NCBI RefSeq assembly: GCF_014699035.1
Contig: NZ_JACXAA010000005.1
Coordinates: forward strand, 310,001-374,000
Source of the DNA: Spirosoma validum
GTDB taxonomy: Bacteria > Bacteroidota > Bacteroidia > Cytophagales > Spirosomataceae
Length of the DNA stretch: 64,000 nt
Reading direction: 5' to 3'
Shown: positions 36,750 through 45,027 of the stretch, piece after piece
Layout: the number at the start of each line of letters is the position of its first letter
Numbering within the stretch: the stretch's first letter is position 1
The notes under the pieces: model-generated
What the model saw: only the letters and a program-made list of their open reading frames with translations
Database searches by the model: none
Told to the model about the DNA's origin: nothing
Program-made: the position numbers and the translations under genes

Positions 36750-38354
36750 ATGACAATACATAGCCGTCAATCCTCAATTTATTTTACCCTCCTCTACTTC
36801 GGAATTGGGCTTTTGTTGGTACATGCCCAACCTATCTCCTCCCCTCAGATCGATGCCCTGGTGCAGCGTACGCTAACGACTTTCGATGTACCGGGCATTG
36901 CCGTCGCGGTCGTTAAAGATGGAAAAGTCATTCATAGCAAAGGATACGGTGTTCGCTCCCTGAAGACCAACGAGAAGGTTGACGAAAACACATTGTTTGG
37001 CATTGCTTCCAATTCAAAAGCGTTTACGGCAGCCTCTCTGGGAATATTGATGGACGAAGGGAAACTGAAATGGGACGATAAGGTCATTGACTACATACCC
37101 GAGTTTCATATGTACAACGCCTATGTAACGGAGGAGTTTACAATCCGGGATTTATTGACCCACCGAAGCGGCCTGGGCCTGGGTGCCGGCGATCTGATGT
37201 TCTGGCCCGATTCAAGCAATTTTACCATGAAAGACATTATTCATAATCTGCGGTATCTAAAACCGGTTTCGGGATTTCGGACGAAGTATGATTATGATAA
37301 CCTATTATATATGGTAGCGGGTGAAGTGATCGAACGGGTCAGCGGCAAAAGCTGGGAAGCGTTTGTGGAAGAACGGATCATGAAACCGCTTGGGATGAAC
37401 CGTAGCGCGGGTACGTATAGTCGACTGGCTGATAAAGCGAATGTCATTGATGCGCACGCGCCGGTAAATGGAAAAGTGCAGGTTATTAGCCGGGATATAT
37501 TTCGGTTTGGTAATTCGGCGGGTGGGATCAACTCCAGTGTAGCGGATATGAGCAAGTGGGTGATTACTCAGTTGAACCGGGGGAAATACGGCGAAAACCT
37601 CAGCAAGCAGTTGTTCAGCGAAAAAGTCCATGCCGATATGTGGTCGTCCCAAACAATCCTGCCGGTCAGCCCGACACCGGTTCCGCCCTACAACACCCAT
37701 TTCTCCGCTTATGGGTTAGGTTGGGGATTAAGTGATGTAAACGGGTACAAACAGGTTACGCACACAGGTGGCCTGGCAGGCATGGTTACCCAGGTTACGT
37801 TGCTTCCAGAACGTCAGTTGGGGATTATTGTCTTTACCAATCAGCAATCCGGCGCGGCTTTTAGCGCTATCACCAATACCATCAAAGACAGCTATTTAGG
37901 TATTCAACCAACGGACTGGATAAAAGTATACAGCGAACGGGTGAAAAAAGGGCAGGACGAAGCGGGTAAAATTACGAACGATATCTGGGCCTCGATCGAG
38001 AAAGAACAGAAAACCAATGTAGCTAAAATCGATTTCGCTTCCTTTACGGGTACGTATCGGGACAACTGGTTTGGGGACGTAATAATCAGCCAGAGGAATG
38101 AGAAACTGTGGTTCCAGTCGTTACGCTCCCCTAAACTGACGGGAGAACTATTCTTTTACAAAAACAATACGTTCATTGTGAAGTGGACCAACCGGAGTTT
38201 TGATGCCGATGCCTACGTTACGTTCCGGACCGATGAGAACCAAAAACCGGCCTCCATTAACATGAAGCCTATTTCCCCGCTCACGGATTTCAGCTTTGAC
38301 TTTCAGGATCTTGATTTACAGCGGGTAGTCACTGAAAATGAAACAAAAAAGTAG
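36750..38354 (+). CDS. Class C beta-lactamase-like serine hydrolase
   Basis: A 534-residue protein with a signal-like N-terminus (about residues 10-27). The serine-hydrolase set is clear: SNSK (S87, K90), a YDYDN motif giving the Tyr-Asn pair, and HTGG. A C-terminal domain of about 130 residues (FASFTGTYRDNWFGDVIISQRNEKLWFQ) resembles DUF3471. Proteins of this class in Bacteroidota are usually D-aminopeptidases, esterases or peptidoglycan enzymes rather than true beta-lactamases. A long insertion around residues 300-330 is Pro/Thr-rich. Confidence 0.9.
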   Translation: MTIHSRQSSIYFTLLYFGIGLLLVHAQPISSPQIDALVQRTLTTFDVPGIAVAVVKDGKVIHSKGYGVRSLKTNEKVDENTLFGIASNSKAFTAASLGILMDEGKLKWDDKVIDYIPEFHMYNAYVTEEFTIRDLLTHRSGLGLGAGDLMFWPDSSNFTMKDIIHNLRYLKPVSGFRTKYDYDNLLYMVAGEVIERVSGKSWEAFVEERIMKPLGMNRSAGTYSRLADKANVIDAHAPVNGKVQVISRDIFRFGNSAGGINSSVADMSKWVITQLNRGKYGENLSKQLFSEKVHADMWSSQTILPVSPTPVPPYNTHFSAYGLGWGLSDVNGYKQVTHTGGLAGMVTQVTLLPERQLGIIVFTNQQSGAAFSAITNTIKDSYLGIQPTDWIKVYSERVKKGQDEAGKITNDIWASIEKEQKTNVAKIDFASFTGTYRDNWFGDVIISQRNEKLWFQSLRSPKLTGELFFYKNNTFIVKWTNRSFDADAYVTFRTDENQKPASINMKPISPLTDFSFDFQDLDLQRVVTENETKK

Positions 38355-38416
38355 GCCTTCACTCCAACGATTATCGTAGCGGTTGGGTCTTGAGGGTATA
38401 ACCCAATCTCGTTCGT

Positions 38417-39190
38417 ATGAAAACCTGTTTACTTTTCCTATTTCTCATTGTCTGGACAGCCTGTCAATCGAATGAACCCGATTCGTTTAGTATTGAGCCC
38501 CAATTAAGCACATACTCAGATGAAGCTCCTGTGACTCAGAAGATGTTCTGTAACTCAGTCAATTGTGAGAATCCGATCAATCAGGAAATCTATACGTACC
38601 ACCCAGATGGTCGACTGAGTCGCATTGATCAATTTGGCCGAATGACAACCGGTAAACTGGAGATGGTTTCCTATACGGATTATCGATATACCTCAACCGG
38701 GCAACTGAGTGGCAAGATTCGGTACGGCAAATATGGCACTGATTCTAAATGGGTAACCTACGATGAATCGGAGTACGTTTATACAAATGGCGTTTTAAGT
38801 CAGGAGCGAACCTATTTCAATCAGCATTCTCCTGAACAGCGCATCCTGACGGGCCAGGTCATCTATGACTTTAAAGACGGGCAGAAAACAGGGCAAACCT
38901 GGTACGATGCCCAATACAACCTATCCCGTCGGGTAGTATACACTTACCAACGTACTACGTTGGTTAAAGAAACCTGGTACAGTGCAACCGATACCGTAAT
39001 GCGTCGGTTTGAGCATCGATTCGCGGGGAATATCCGTCAGATTAGTGAATATATACCAAATTCTGCCGAACAGATTTCAATGGTTGAAAAAACCTACGAT
39101 GCTCAGGGACGGCTTACCCGTGAAGAAACGAAAGTCATTAATCCTCTCCTTTGTTTGATGCAGGCAGGCGTTATTCGCTACGTATATTGA
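38417..39190 (+). CDS. Hypothetical lipoprotein with YD-like repeats
   Basis: A 257-residue protein. The signal ends at lipobox WTAC, with the lipidated Cys about residue 16. The body repeats short patterns such as YTYHPDGRLSRIDQFGRM, YTSTGQLSGKIRYG and YDAQGRLTREET, like the YD repeats of RHS or YwqK-type proteins, suggesting a beta-solenoid or barrel-like surface structure. Function unknown. It follows the serine hydrolase by 62 bp on the same strand and may be co-transcribed. Confidence 0.72.
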   Translation: MKTCLLFLFLIVWTACQSNEPDSFSIEPQLSTYSDEAPVTQKMFCNSVNCENPINQEIYTYHPDGRLSRIDQFGRMTTGKLEMVSYTDYRYTSTGQLSGKIRYGKYGTDSKWVTYDESEYVYTNGVLSQERTYFNQHSPEQRILTGQVIYDFKDGQKTGQTWYDAQYNLSRRVVYTYQRTTLVKETWYSATDTVMRRFEHRFAGNIRQISEYIPNSAEQISMVEKTYDAQGRLTREETKVINPLLCLMQAGVIRYVY

Positions 39191-39212
39191 CAGAACACTT
39201 ATCGTCACGTTC

Positions 39213-40292
39213 TCAGAGACACTGTAATGCTCGTTGTTTGATAGCCAGGTCATCGTTTGCTAACTCGCCCCGTTGCCAGGCTTCGCAGGCCCTGGCTCTA
39301 TTCCCTTTCGCCATTTCAACCATACCTATATAATAATAGAGCTGATCGACAGAAGCGTCTAATTTTTCGGCTATTCGGAATTCGGTCAGTGCTTTATCAG
39401 ATTGCTTTTGACCCAGCCAATATAAGCCCAGAGTTTGATGCGCCCAGGCGTTCTGACTATCGCGTTGTAGAGATTCCTGCACCAGTGGAAATGCTTCGGA
39501 TGGTCGATTTAATTTGAGCAATAAATACGCTTTGTTGTTCAGATAATAAGGTTGGCGTGGCTGTAATTCCAGAGCTTGTTCAACGTAGGTTAACGCGTCG
39601 GCATAGTTCCCACGATGGGCAAGCAACAAACTTAGGTTATTTAGCGCGGCATCCTGTTTCGGGTTTAGCTGTAAGGCCCTTCGGATGTCTGCTTCAGCAG
39701 GCTGATAGGCTTTTTGGCTGTAATACAAGGCTCCCCGATTCGTCAGCGCTTCTACATTATCATTCTTGAGCTGCAAGGCACGATCATACGCGCTTTGCGC
39801 GTCGGACAGCTTGGTAAGTCTGACATACGTATCACCTAAACGAACTTGATAAAAGGTCGAATCCCGGTATTGTTTCTCAACTCGCTGTAAATCGCTTAAA
39901 CTCCCACCAGGATCGCCAGTCTCCAGCCGCGCTTCTGCCCGATTAAAATAAGCCGTGTTAAAATCAGGATCAATGTCGAGGGCACGCGTATAGTCGGCCA
40001 ATGCCCCCTCCCGATCATCATTTCGAAATTTTGCCAGTCCCCGGTTATTGTACGCATCCGCAAAATCCGGCTTTTTCGTGATTGCTTCAGAATAATAGCG
40101 AATTGCCTCTTTATACTCACGTTTTTGCAGTTGTACGTTACCCTTCAGAAAAAACTGAGCCGCTTCATCAGTAGCGTTGGAACAGGCGAGAAAGCAGACT
40201 GTAGCGTAAAGCATGAAGAATAACCAGGCGACAGGCCGGTAGCCAGTTGAGTTAGTTATCTTTGTGTTTCGAATCAGAAACCTACTTTTCAT
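39213..40292 (-). CDS. TPR lipoprotein
   Basis: A protein of about 359 residues with about eight tetratricopeptide repeats (for example YKEAIRYYSEAITKKPDFADAYNNRGLAKFR). The lipobox FLAC suggests outer- or inner-membrane anchoring. The start is uncertain: ATG 40292 gives a long n-region, whereas ATG 40214 gives a compact signal (MLYATVCFLAC). The shorter start would also avoid overlap with the promoter of the divergent small gene. It probably scaffolds an envelope complex. Confidence 0.8.
   Translation of the reverse strand: MKSRFLIRNTKITNSTGYRPVAWLFFMLYATVCFLACSNATDEAAQFFLKGNVQLQKREYKEAIRYYSEAITKKPDFADAYNNRGLAKFRNDDREGALADYTRALDIDPDFNTAYFNRAEARLETGDPGGSLSDLQRVEKQYRDSTFYQVRLGDTYVRLTKLSDAQSAYDRALQLKNDNVEALTNRGALYYSQKAYQPAEADIRRALQLNPKQDAALNNLSLLLAHRGNYADALTYVEQALELQPRQPYYLNNKAYLLLKLNRPSEAFPLVQESLQRDSQNAWAHQTLGLYWLGQKQSDKALTEFRIAEKLDASVDQLYYYIGMVEMAKGNRARACEAWQRGELANDDLAIKQRALQCL
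40257..40264 (+). promoter_or_regulatory. Promoter -7 box for the 82-residue protein
   Basis: TATCTTTG matches TAnnTTTG and lies about 57 bp before ATG 40321. It lies inside the longer version of the divergent TPR gene. Confidence 0.5.
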
Positions 40293-40320
40293 TATCAACG
40301 CTACATTAGTCACTACTACA

Positions 40321-40569
40321 ATGCGTTTTGTTCAGGATATTCCGCACACTCAGTTCCGCATTGGCCTCTATGCCTGGAACGGTAAATATATTGTCAAAAT
40401 TGAAGCTGGTCCTTATGAACAGACGTATAAGGTTAGCGAAATGGATTTACTAACGCCTGACGCCGTACCCACTCTGCTAGATGATGACTTTTTGACAAAG
40501 GTGACTGTTCGATTTCAGGAAATGGATACTGACTGGCAGGCAACAGGCGAACGTAATAACGTCTTTTAA
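40321..40569 (+). CDS. Conserved small hypothetical protein, 82 residues
   Basis: Starts at ATG 40321 (MRFVQDIPHTQFRIGLYAWNGKYIVKIEAGPYEQTYKV). A longer in-frame start at 40264 lies within the promoter box and is rejected. The protein is soluble and mixed alpha/beta, with an acidic C-terminal half. It has the look of a conserved Bacteroidota protein of unknown function. It is followed by a strong shared terminator. Confidence 0.7.
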   Translation: MRFVQDIPHTQFRIGLYAWNGKYIVKIEAGPYEQTYKVSEMDLLTPDAVPTLLDDDFLTKVTVRFQEMDTDWQATGERNNVF

Positions 40570-40607
40570 TTGCCACACCTGCTTTTTCATCTCACACGAC
40601 CATAGAC

Positions 40608-40650
40608 AAAACGCCCAGGAAAGATTGACTTGTTCTTTCCTGGGCGTTTT
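40608..40650. terminator. Bidirectional terminator
   Basis: A perfect 17-bp stem (40608-40624 / 40634-40650) with a 9-nt loop and A- and T-runs at its outer ends lies between two convergent genes. Confidence 0.9.
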
Positions 40651-40678
40651 GATATTAGCTAACTGCGTAAACTAACCG

Positions 40679-41422
40679 TCAATCAGGCAGATTATAGGCT
40701 TCTTTAACAGCAGCATAATTGCTGTAATCAACAGCTCCCAAACGGCCACTTTTGGTGCTACCCGCTACAACCATAATCCGATACTGTGGTAACGTAGTGA
40801 ATAGACCGCGATAGAATGCATCCGTTTGATTCACCAATTCAGATATTAAATTGAACTGCCCGGTCGATTCACTATACGAACCTGTCACCAAACTAATCAT
40901 AGGCTTAAAATAATTCTGGCCTAGATAATCCGTCGTTATACGGTAAGTCGTATAGTCTGTCGCATTATTGGTCGTACGCCCTGGTATTTTAAGTCGACCA
41001 AAAGGTACTTCATTTTGAGTAATCCGTTCGACGAGCTGACCGTTTTGAAGCTGTCCAAATTTATAATACACATACACAAGACCTTGGTTTATAGCCGTTG
41101 TACTTAGTAAAGTATTATCCGTACTGGCTGGGCTTAGATCAACCTGCGTGCGTGAAGGGTATTTGTTAATAGTCCCATTAACATCAATGGCTTTCCAGTC
41201 GGTATACACAACGTTAGCATTCCCGGTTGGTCCTGTCGCCCCGGCTACACCGCTTGCGCCTGCCGGACCTGTTGCTCCAGCGGCTCCTGTAGCACCAGTA
41301 GCTCCTGTTGGACCAGCAGGCCCTTGTGGTCCTTCAGGCCCTTTGCAGGAAATAACCAGCATCAGTAGTAAAGTTGCCAGTCCAGCACCGGTTTGAACAA
41401 GATTTGAAAAACGTACTTTCAT
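40679..41422 (-). CDS. Collagen-like lipoprotein
   Basis: A 247-residue protein from ATG 41422. The signal ends in lipobox VISC, with the lipidated Cys near residue 26. About 13 uninterrupted Gly-X-Y triplets follow directly (GPEGPQGPAGPTGATGATG and onwards). The last 170 residues form a globular domain with no family I recognise. Bacterial collagen-like stalks trimerise and project surface domains. The Thr and Ala content of the triplets is typical of bacterial rather than animal collagen. It is a monocistronic gene with a strong terminator. Confidence 0.85.
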   Translation of the reverse strand: MKVRFSNLVQTGAGLATLLLMLVISCKGPEGPQGPAGPTGATGATGAAGATGPAGASGVAGATGPTGNANVVYTDWKAIDVNGTINKYPSRTQVDLSPASTDNTLLSTTAINQGLVYVYYKFGQLQNGQLVERITQNEVPFGRLKIPGRTTNNATDYTTYRITTDYLGQNYFKPMISLVTGSYSESTGQFNLISELVNQTDAFYRGLFTTLPQYRIMVVAGSTKSGRLGAVDYSNYAAVKEAYNLPD

Positions 41423-41854
41423 AGTTTTAATAGTTAAAATTAAAGTGAACAAGACAAGTTATATTAGATTGAAATACTCAAAGTTACTCAGACAGCTTAA
41501 TCTTAAAAATTGTGTTAATATACTGCAAAGTTTTTCATTTTGCGTGTTAACACGAATTCAAACGATTTTTCGGCGAGCAAAACTACAATTAATAAATTGA
41601 TGTTTACATGCTGACAAGCCCAGTTGATAAGACAAACTTCCCATAGGTTTTGTTTAGTACGATTATCAATGCGGACTGTTAGCTAATCGACCATAACGTA
41701 TTATTATAGTCCATAACTATTAGTTGGGCATTGCTGGGATGCAATAAAGCAAATATTTAGTTACTATTGTATATCTAAAGCAATCCGCACGCTGGAACTA
41801 CCCAGCGTTTCGTTTTAAGTTAATAGTTGATAAATCCTATAGAGAATATACCTT
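41423..41854. other. Divergent intergenic region
   Basis: About 430 bp without a gene. It contains a perfect 12-bp palindrome, CGTGTTAACACG (41543-41554), a candidate operator. No TAnnTTTG box was found for either neighbour. Confidence 0.5.
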
Positions 41855-44005
41855 ATGTCTATCCATTTGACTGAGGCTGTAAGCCAAGCCGCTCAACGTG
41901 ACATTCTCGACCTTGAACGAAAAATCAGTTCGTTTCGTCAGGGCGATATAGCCGATGAAGCGTTTCGAAAATTCCGGCTTACCCGGGGCGTTTATGGTCA
42001 ACGGCAACCGGGTGTACAGATGATTCGCATCAAGTTACCACACGGGCGAATCACAGCGAACCAACTCATCCGTATTGCCGATCTGTCGGACAAGTTTGCT
42101 ACGGGAAATCTTCATGCGACTACCCGTCAGGATATTCAGCTCCATTTTGTGAAACTAGCCGATTCTCCCCAATTGTGGGCTGATCTCGAAGATGCGGGTA
42201 TTACCCTTAAAGAAGCTTGTGGCAACACAGTCCGCAACGTAACGGGCTCAGCCAGGGCGGGAATTGATCCAGAAGAACCGTTTGACATTACACCGTATGC
42301 CCACAGCATTTTCGATTATTTCCTGCGAAATCCTATCTGTCAGGATATGGGTCGAAAATTCAAGATTTCCCTTTCGTCAAGTGAAAAGGATTCGGCTTAC
42401 GGGTATATGCATGATGTGGGCTTAGTGGCTCGTCTGCAGGAGGGTAAACGAGGCTTTAAGGTCATGCTGGGAGGAGGCTTAGGTGCTCAGCCCTTTGCTG
42501 CCCAAACGGCGTTTGAATTTCTGGAAGAGGACCGGGTCATTCCATTCATCGAGGGGGTTATTCGTGTGTTTGATCGGTACGGCGAACGCCAGAAACGCCA
42601 CAAAGCCCGAATGAAATACCTGCTCAATGATATTGGCCTGGAGGAATTAGTACGTCGGATTGCAGAGGAAACCCCCGCGCTTCGGTCTAAAACGTTTGTG
42701 ATAGACGAAACATCGGGTAATTCGTTATTTGCTCCCCCCCTTGCAGCACGTATTGATGCGCCCGCACTCGATATGCAAACGGATAATGAACGATTTAATC
42801 GTTGGCTGAAAACGAATGTCTTTGAGCAGAAACAGGCTGGTTGGTATGCCGTTCAGCTACGTGTATTGTTGGGTGATATGCATTCTGATACAGCTCGTGC
42901 ATTAGCCCAGGTTGTTAAGCAGTATGCTGCCGACGATATACGAGTAACTGTTAATCAAGGCTATTTGCTGCGGTTTATTAAACCAGAAGATTTACCCGCT
43001 GTGTTTGAAGCGCTTGATGCGTTAGGCCTGGCCGAACCGGGTTTCGACACGACCGCCGATATAACAACCTGCCCTGGAACGGATACCTGTAACCTGGCTA
43101 TTTCGAGCAGTTACGGAATTACCCGGGCGTTGGAACAGATGATGCATGAGGAGTTTCCGGACCTGGTCTTCAACGACGACATCAAAATCAAGATCTCAGG
43201 TTGCATGAACGGGTGCGGTCAGCACTCCGTAGCGAACATTGGTTACCACGGCTCATCACTTAAAAATGGGGCTTATGTCTTGCCTGCATTACAGGTGTTG
43301 CTGGGTGGTGGATTCAATGGTAAGGGCGAAGGACTTATCGCCGATAAAGTCATCAAAATTCCGGCGAAACGCGGGCCGGATTCGCTACGGTTCTTACTCC
43401 GCGATTTTGAGGCCAATGCTTTCGATGGCGAGTACTATAGCGATTACTACGCCCGGCAGGGGAAGAACTATTTTTATCAGTTGTTAAAGCCTCTGGCCGA
43501 TCTCAAAACCCTTGTTGACAGCGATTATATTGACTGGGATCATACCGAACAGTACGTTACCGAAGTCGGTATTGGTGAGTGCGCCAGCGTCCTGATCGAC
43601 CTTGTGGCCACAACCCTAACCGAAGCGGGTGAAAAATTAGGCTGGGCACGGGAAGCGTTATCGGAAAGTCGATGGGCCGATGCATTGTATCATGCTTACA
43701 ACGTATTTATTACGGGTGCCAGGGCGGCCCTGATGAGCCGATCTATTCCTACGAACACGCAACATGGTATTGTGAGCGATTTCGACAATACATTCGTTGG
43801 CGAACCGGATTTTCATCAGGCAGAAGGTGAATTTAAAGGGCTGGTTTTCAGCATCAATAAACAAGGACCTTCCGAAGTTTTTGCGGTTCAGTTTATTGCA
43901 CAGGCCGAAGCGTTCCTGCAAGCGGTTCAAACCTACCGCGAGATGCAAATCGAAGCGGAAGGTCTTCCCGAATTGCAGGAGCTTTCCCAGGCCCAGGATA
44001 GCTGA
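41855..44005 (+). CDS. Sulfite/nitrite reductase with C-terminal HEPN-like domain
   Basis: A 716-residue protein. Residues 1-560 are a ferredoxin-type sulfite/nitrite reductase with two repeats. The second repeat carries the [4Fe-4S]-siroheme ligands: C406 and C412 (CPGTDTC), then C450 and C454 (GCMNGC). The first repeat contains TTRQDIQLH and the usual parasite domain. From about 575 the sequence changes to an alpha-helical domain resembling HEPN (RWADALYHAYNVFITGARAALMSRS). Its RSIPTNTQH lacks the RX4-6H spacing of HEPN nucleases, so it may bind ligands or proteins. Siroheme supply fits cobA downstream. Sulfite versus nitrite cannot be decided. Confidence 0.88.
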   Translation: MSIHLTEAVSQAAQRDILDLERKISSFRQGDIADEAFRKFRLTRGVYGQRQPGVQMIRIKLPHGRITANQLIRIADLSDKFATGNLHATTRQDIQLHFVKLADSPQLWADLEDAGITLKEACGNTVRNVTGSARAGIDPEEPFDITPYAHSIFDYFLRNPICQDMGRKFKISLSSSEKDSAYGYMHDVGLVARLQEGKRGFKVMLGGGLGAQPFAAQTAFEFLEEDRVIPFIEGVIRVFDRYGERQKRHKARMKYLLNDIGLEELVRRIAEETPALRSKTFVIDETSGNSLFAPPLAARIDAPALDMQTDNERFNRWLKTNVFEQKQAGWYAVQLRVLLGDMHSDTARALAQVVKQYAADDIRVTVNQGYLLRFIKPEDLPAVFEALDALGLAEPGFDTTADITTCPGTDTCNLAISSSYGITRALEQMMHEEFPDLVFNDDIKIKISGCMNGCGQHSVANIGYHGSSLKNGAYVLPALQVLLGGGFNGKGEGLIADKVIKIPAKRGPDSLRFLLRDFEANAFDGEYYSDYYARQGKNYFYQLLKPLADLKTLVDSDYIDWDHTEQYVTEVGIGECASVLIDLVATTLTEAGEKLGWAREALSESRWADALYHAYNVFITGARAALMSRSIPTNTQHGIVSDFDNTFVGEPDFHQAEGEFKGLVFSINKQGPSEVFAVQFIAQAEAFLQAVQTYREMQIEAEGLPELQELSQAQDS

Positions 44006-44007
44006 CG

Positions 44008-44079
44008 ATGAATGATGAATTGTGAATGATCCATGATGAGGATAACCTCGCAATCAGGCATTCATAATTCATCATTCAT
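44008..44079. repeat. Inverted repeat between reductase and cobA
   Basis: Arms 44008-44028 and 44059-44079 match over 21 bp with one mismatch and are built from ATGAATGATGAATT-type words. It lies entirely inside the 89-bp gap, leaving the two genes close together. Confidence 0.8.
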
Positions 44080-44094
44080 AATTTATCATTAAAT

Positions 44095-44847
44095 ATGAAA
44101 CTTACTCTAGTAGGAGCCGGGCCGGGAGACCCAGACCTAATCACTGTGAAAGGAGTCCGAGCGCTACAGCAGGCTGACGTCGTGATGTATGACGCTCTGG
44201 TTCATCCCGATTTACTTGATTATTGCCGTCCGGATACGCTCAAGGTCTATGTAGGCAAACGCCGGGGTGCTTACTCCTGCGTTCAGGAAGACATTAATCC
44301 CTTACTTGTTCATTATGCTCAACAATATGGCCACGTTGTGCGGTTAAAAGGCGGAGATTCGTTCGTGTTTGGGCGCGGCTATGAAGAAATTGAATTCGCT
44401 CGCCAGCATGGGATCGAAACCGTCGTTATTCCAGGTCTTTCCAGCAGTTATGCTGTGCCTGCATCGGCCGGTGTTCCCTTAACTACGCGGGGCATATCCG
44501 AAAGTTTTTGGGTAGTAACCGGAACAACAAAAGCGGGACAACTCTCCGCCGATCTTCAGTTAGCGGCTCAGTCATCTGCAACGGTAGTCGTGCTCATGGG
44601 CATGCATAAATTAGCCGACATCATGGCCGTCTTCGCTAATTGCGGCAAGTCCTGTACGCCTGTCGCGATTATTCAGAATGGTACTCTACCCGAACAGCAG
44701 ACCGCATTTGGACGGGTCGATACAATTGTCGATCAGGTAGCCCAACAAGGTATCGATAATCCAGCCATTATTATCATTGGCGACGTTAGTGCGCTGGGGG
44801 ATCCTAAGCGCCAAGCGGCTTTATCAGTCCTGAGTGTGAATAGCTGA
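44095..44847 (+). CDS. cobA: Uroporphyrinogen-III C-methyltransferase
   Basis: A 250-residue SUMT. It methylates uroporphyrinogen III at C2 and C7 using S-adenosylmethionine, giving precorrin-2. Family motifs are clear: LVGAGPGDPDLITVKG, YVGKRRG, VVRLKGGDSFVFGRGYEE and VIPGLSSSYAVPASAGVPLTTRG. The siroheme made from precorrin-2 is the cofactor of the reductase directly upstream, so the two are a functional pair. A dehydrogenase/ferrochelatase partner is not in the window. Confidence 0.96.
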   Translation: MKLTLVGAGPGDPDLITVKGVRALQQADVVMYDALVHPDLLDYCRPDTLKVYVGKRRGAYSCVQEDINPLLVHYAQQYGHVVRLKGGDSFVFGRGYEEIEFARQHGIETVVIPGLSSSYAVPASAGVPLTTRGISESFWVVTGTTKAGQLSADLQLAAQSSATVVVLMGMHKLADIMAVFANCGKSCTPVAIIQNGTLPEQQTAFGRVDTIVDQVAQQGIDNPAIIIIGDVSALGDPKRQAALSVLSVNS

Positions 44848-44907
44848 ACGATACGTTCCCGTTAGTTGGTCAGCAACTCGCTTCTTAAATAGCACTGGCG
44901 ATAAAAT

Positions 44908-44923
44908 GCCTTAAGGCTTTTTT
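44908..44923 (+). terminator. Short hairpin with T-run after cobA
   Basis: GCCTTAAGGC followed by six or more T, 60 bp beyond the cobA stop. Confidence 0.6.
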
Positions 44924-44929
44924 ATCATA

Positions 44930-44969
44930 AAGTGTATCTAACGAAAGTTCATTTTCGTTAGATACACTT
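44930..44969. terminator. Bidirectional terminator between cobA and hisS
   Basis: A perfect 17-bp stem (44930-44946 / 44953-44969) with a 6-nt loop between convergent genes. Confidence 0.85.
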
Positions 44970-45027
44970 CAGTTAATCATTGCTATACAATCACCTTGAT
45001 AAAGAGTTGCAAAGTCAGTCAGTACAA

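Noticed and set aside
41148..41396. 82-residue plus-strand frame opposite the collagen-like gene
   Set aside because: Its Pro/Ala repeats are the antisense reading of Gly-X-Y codons.
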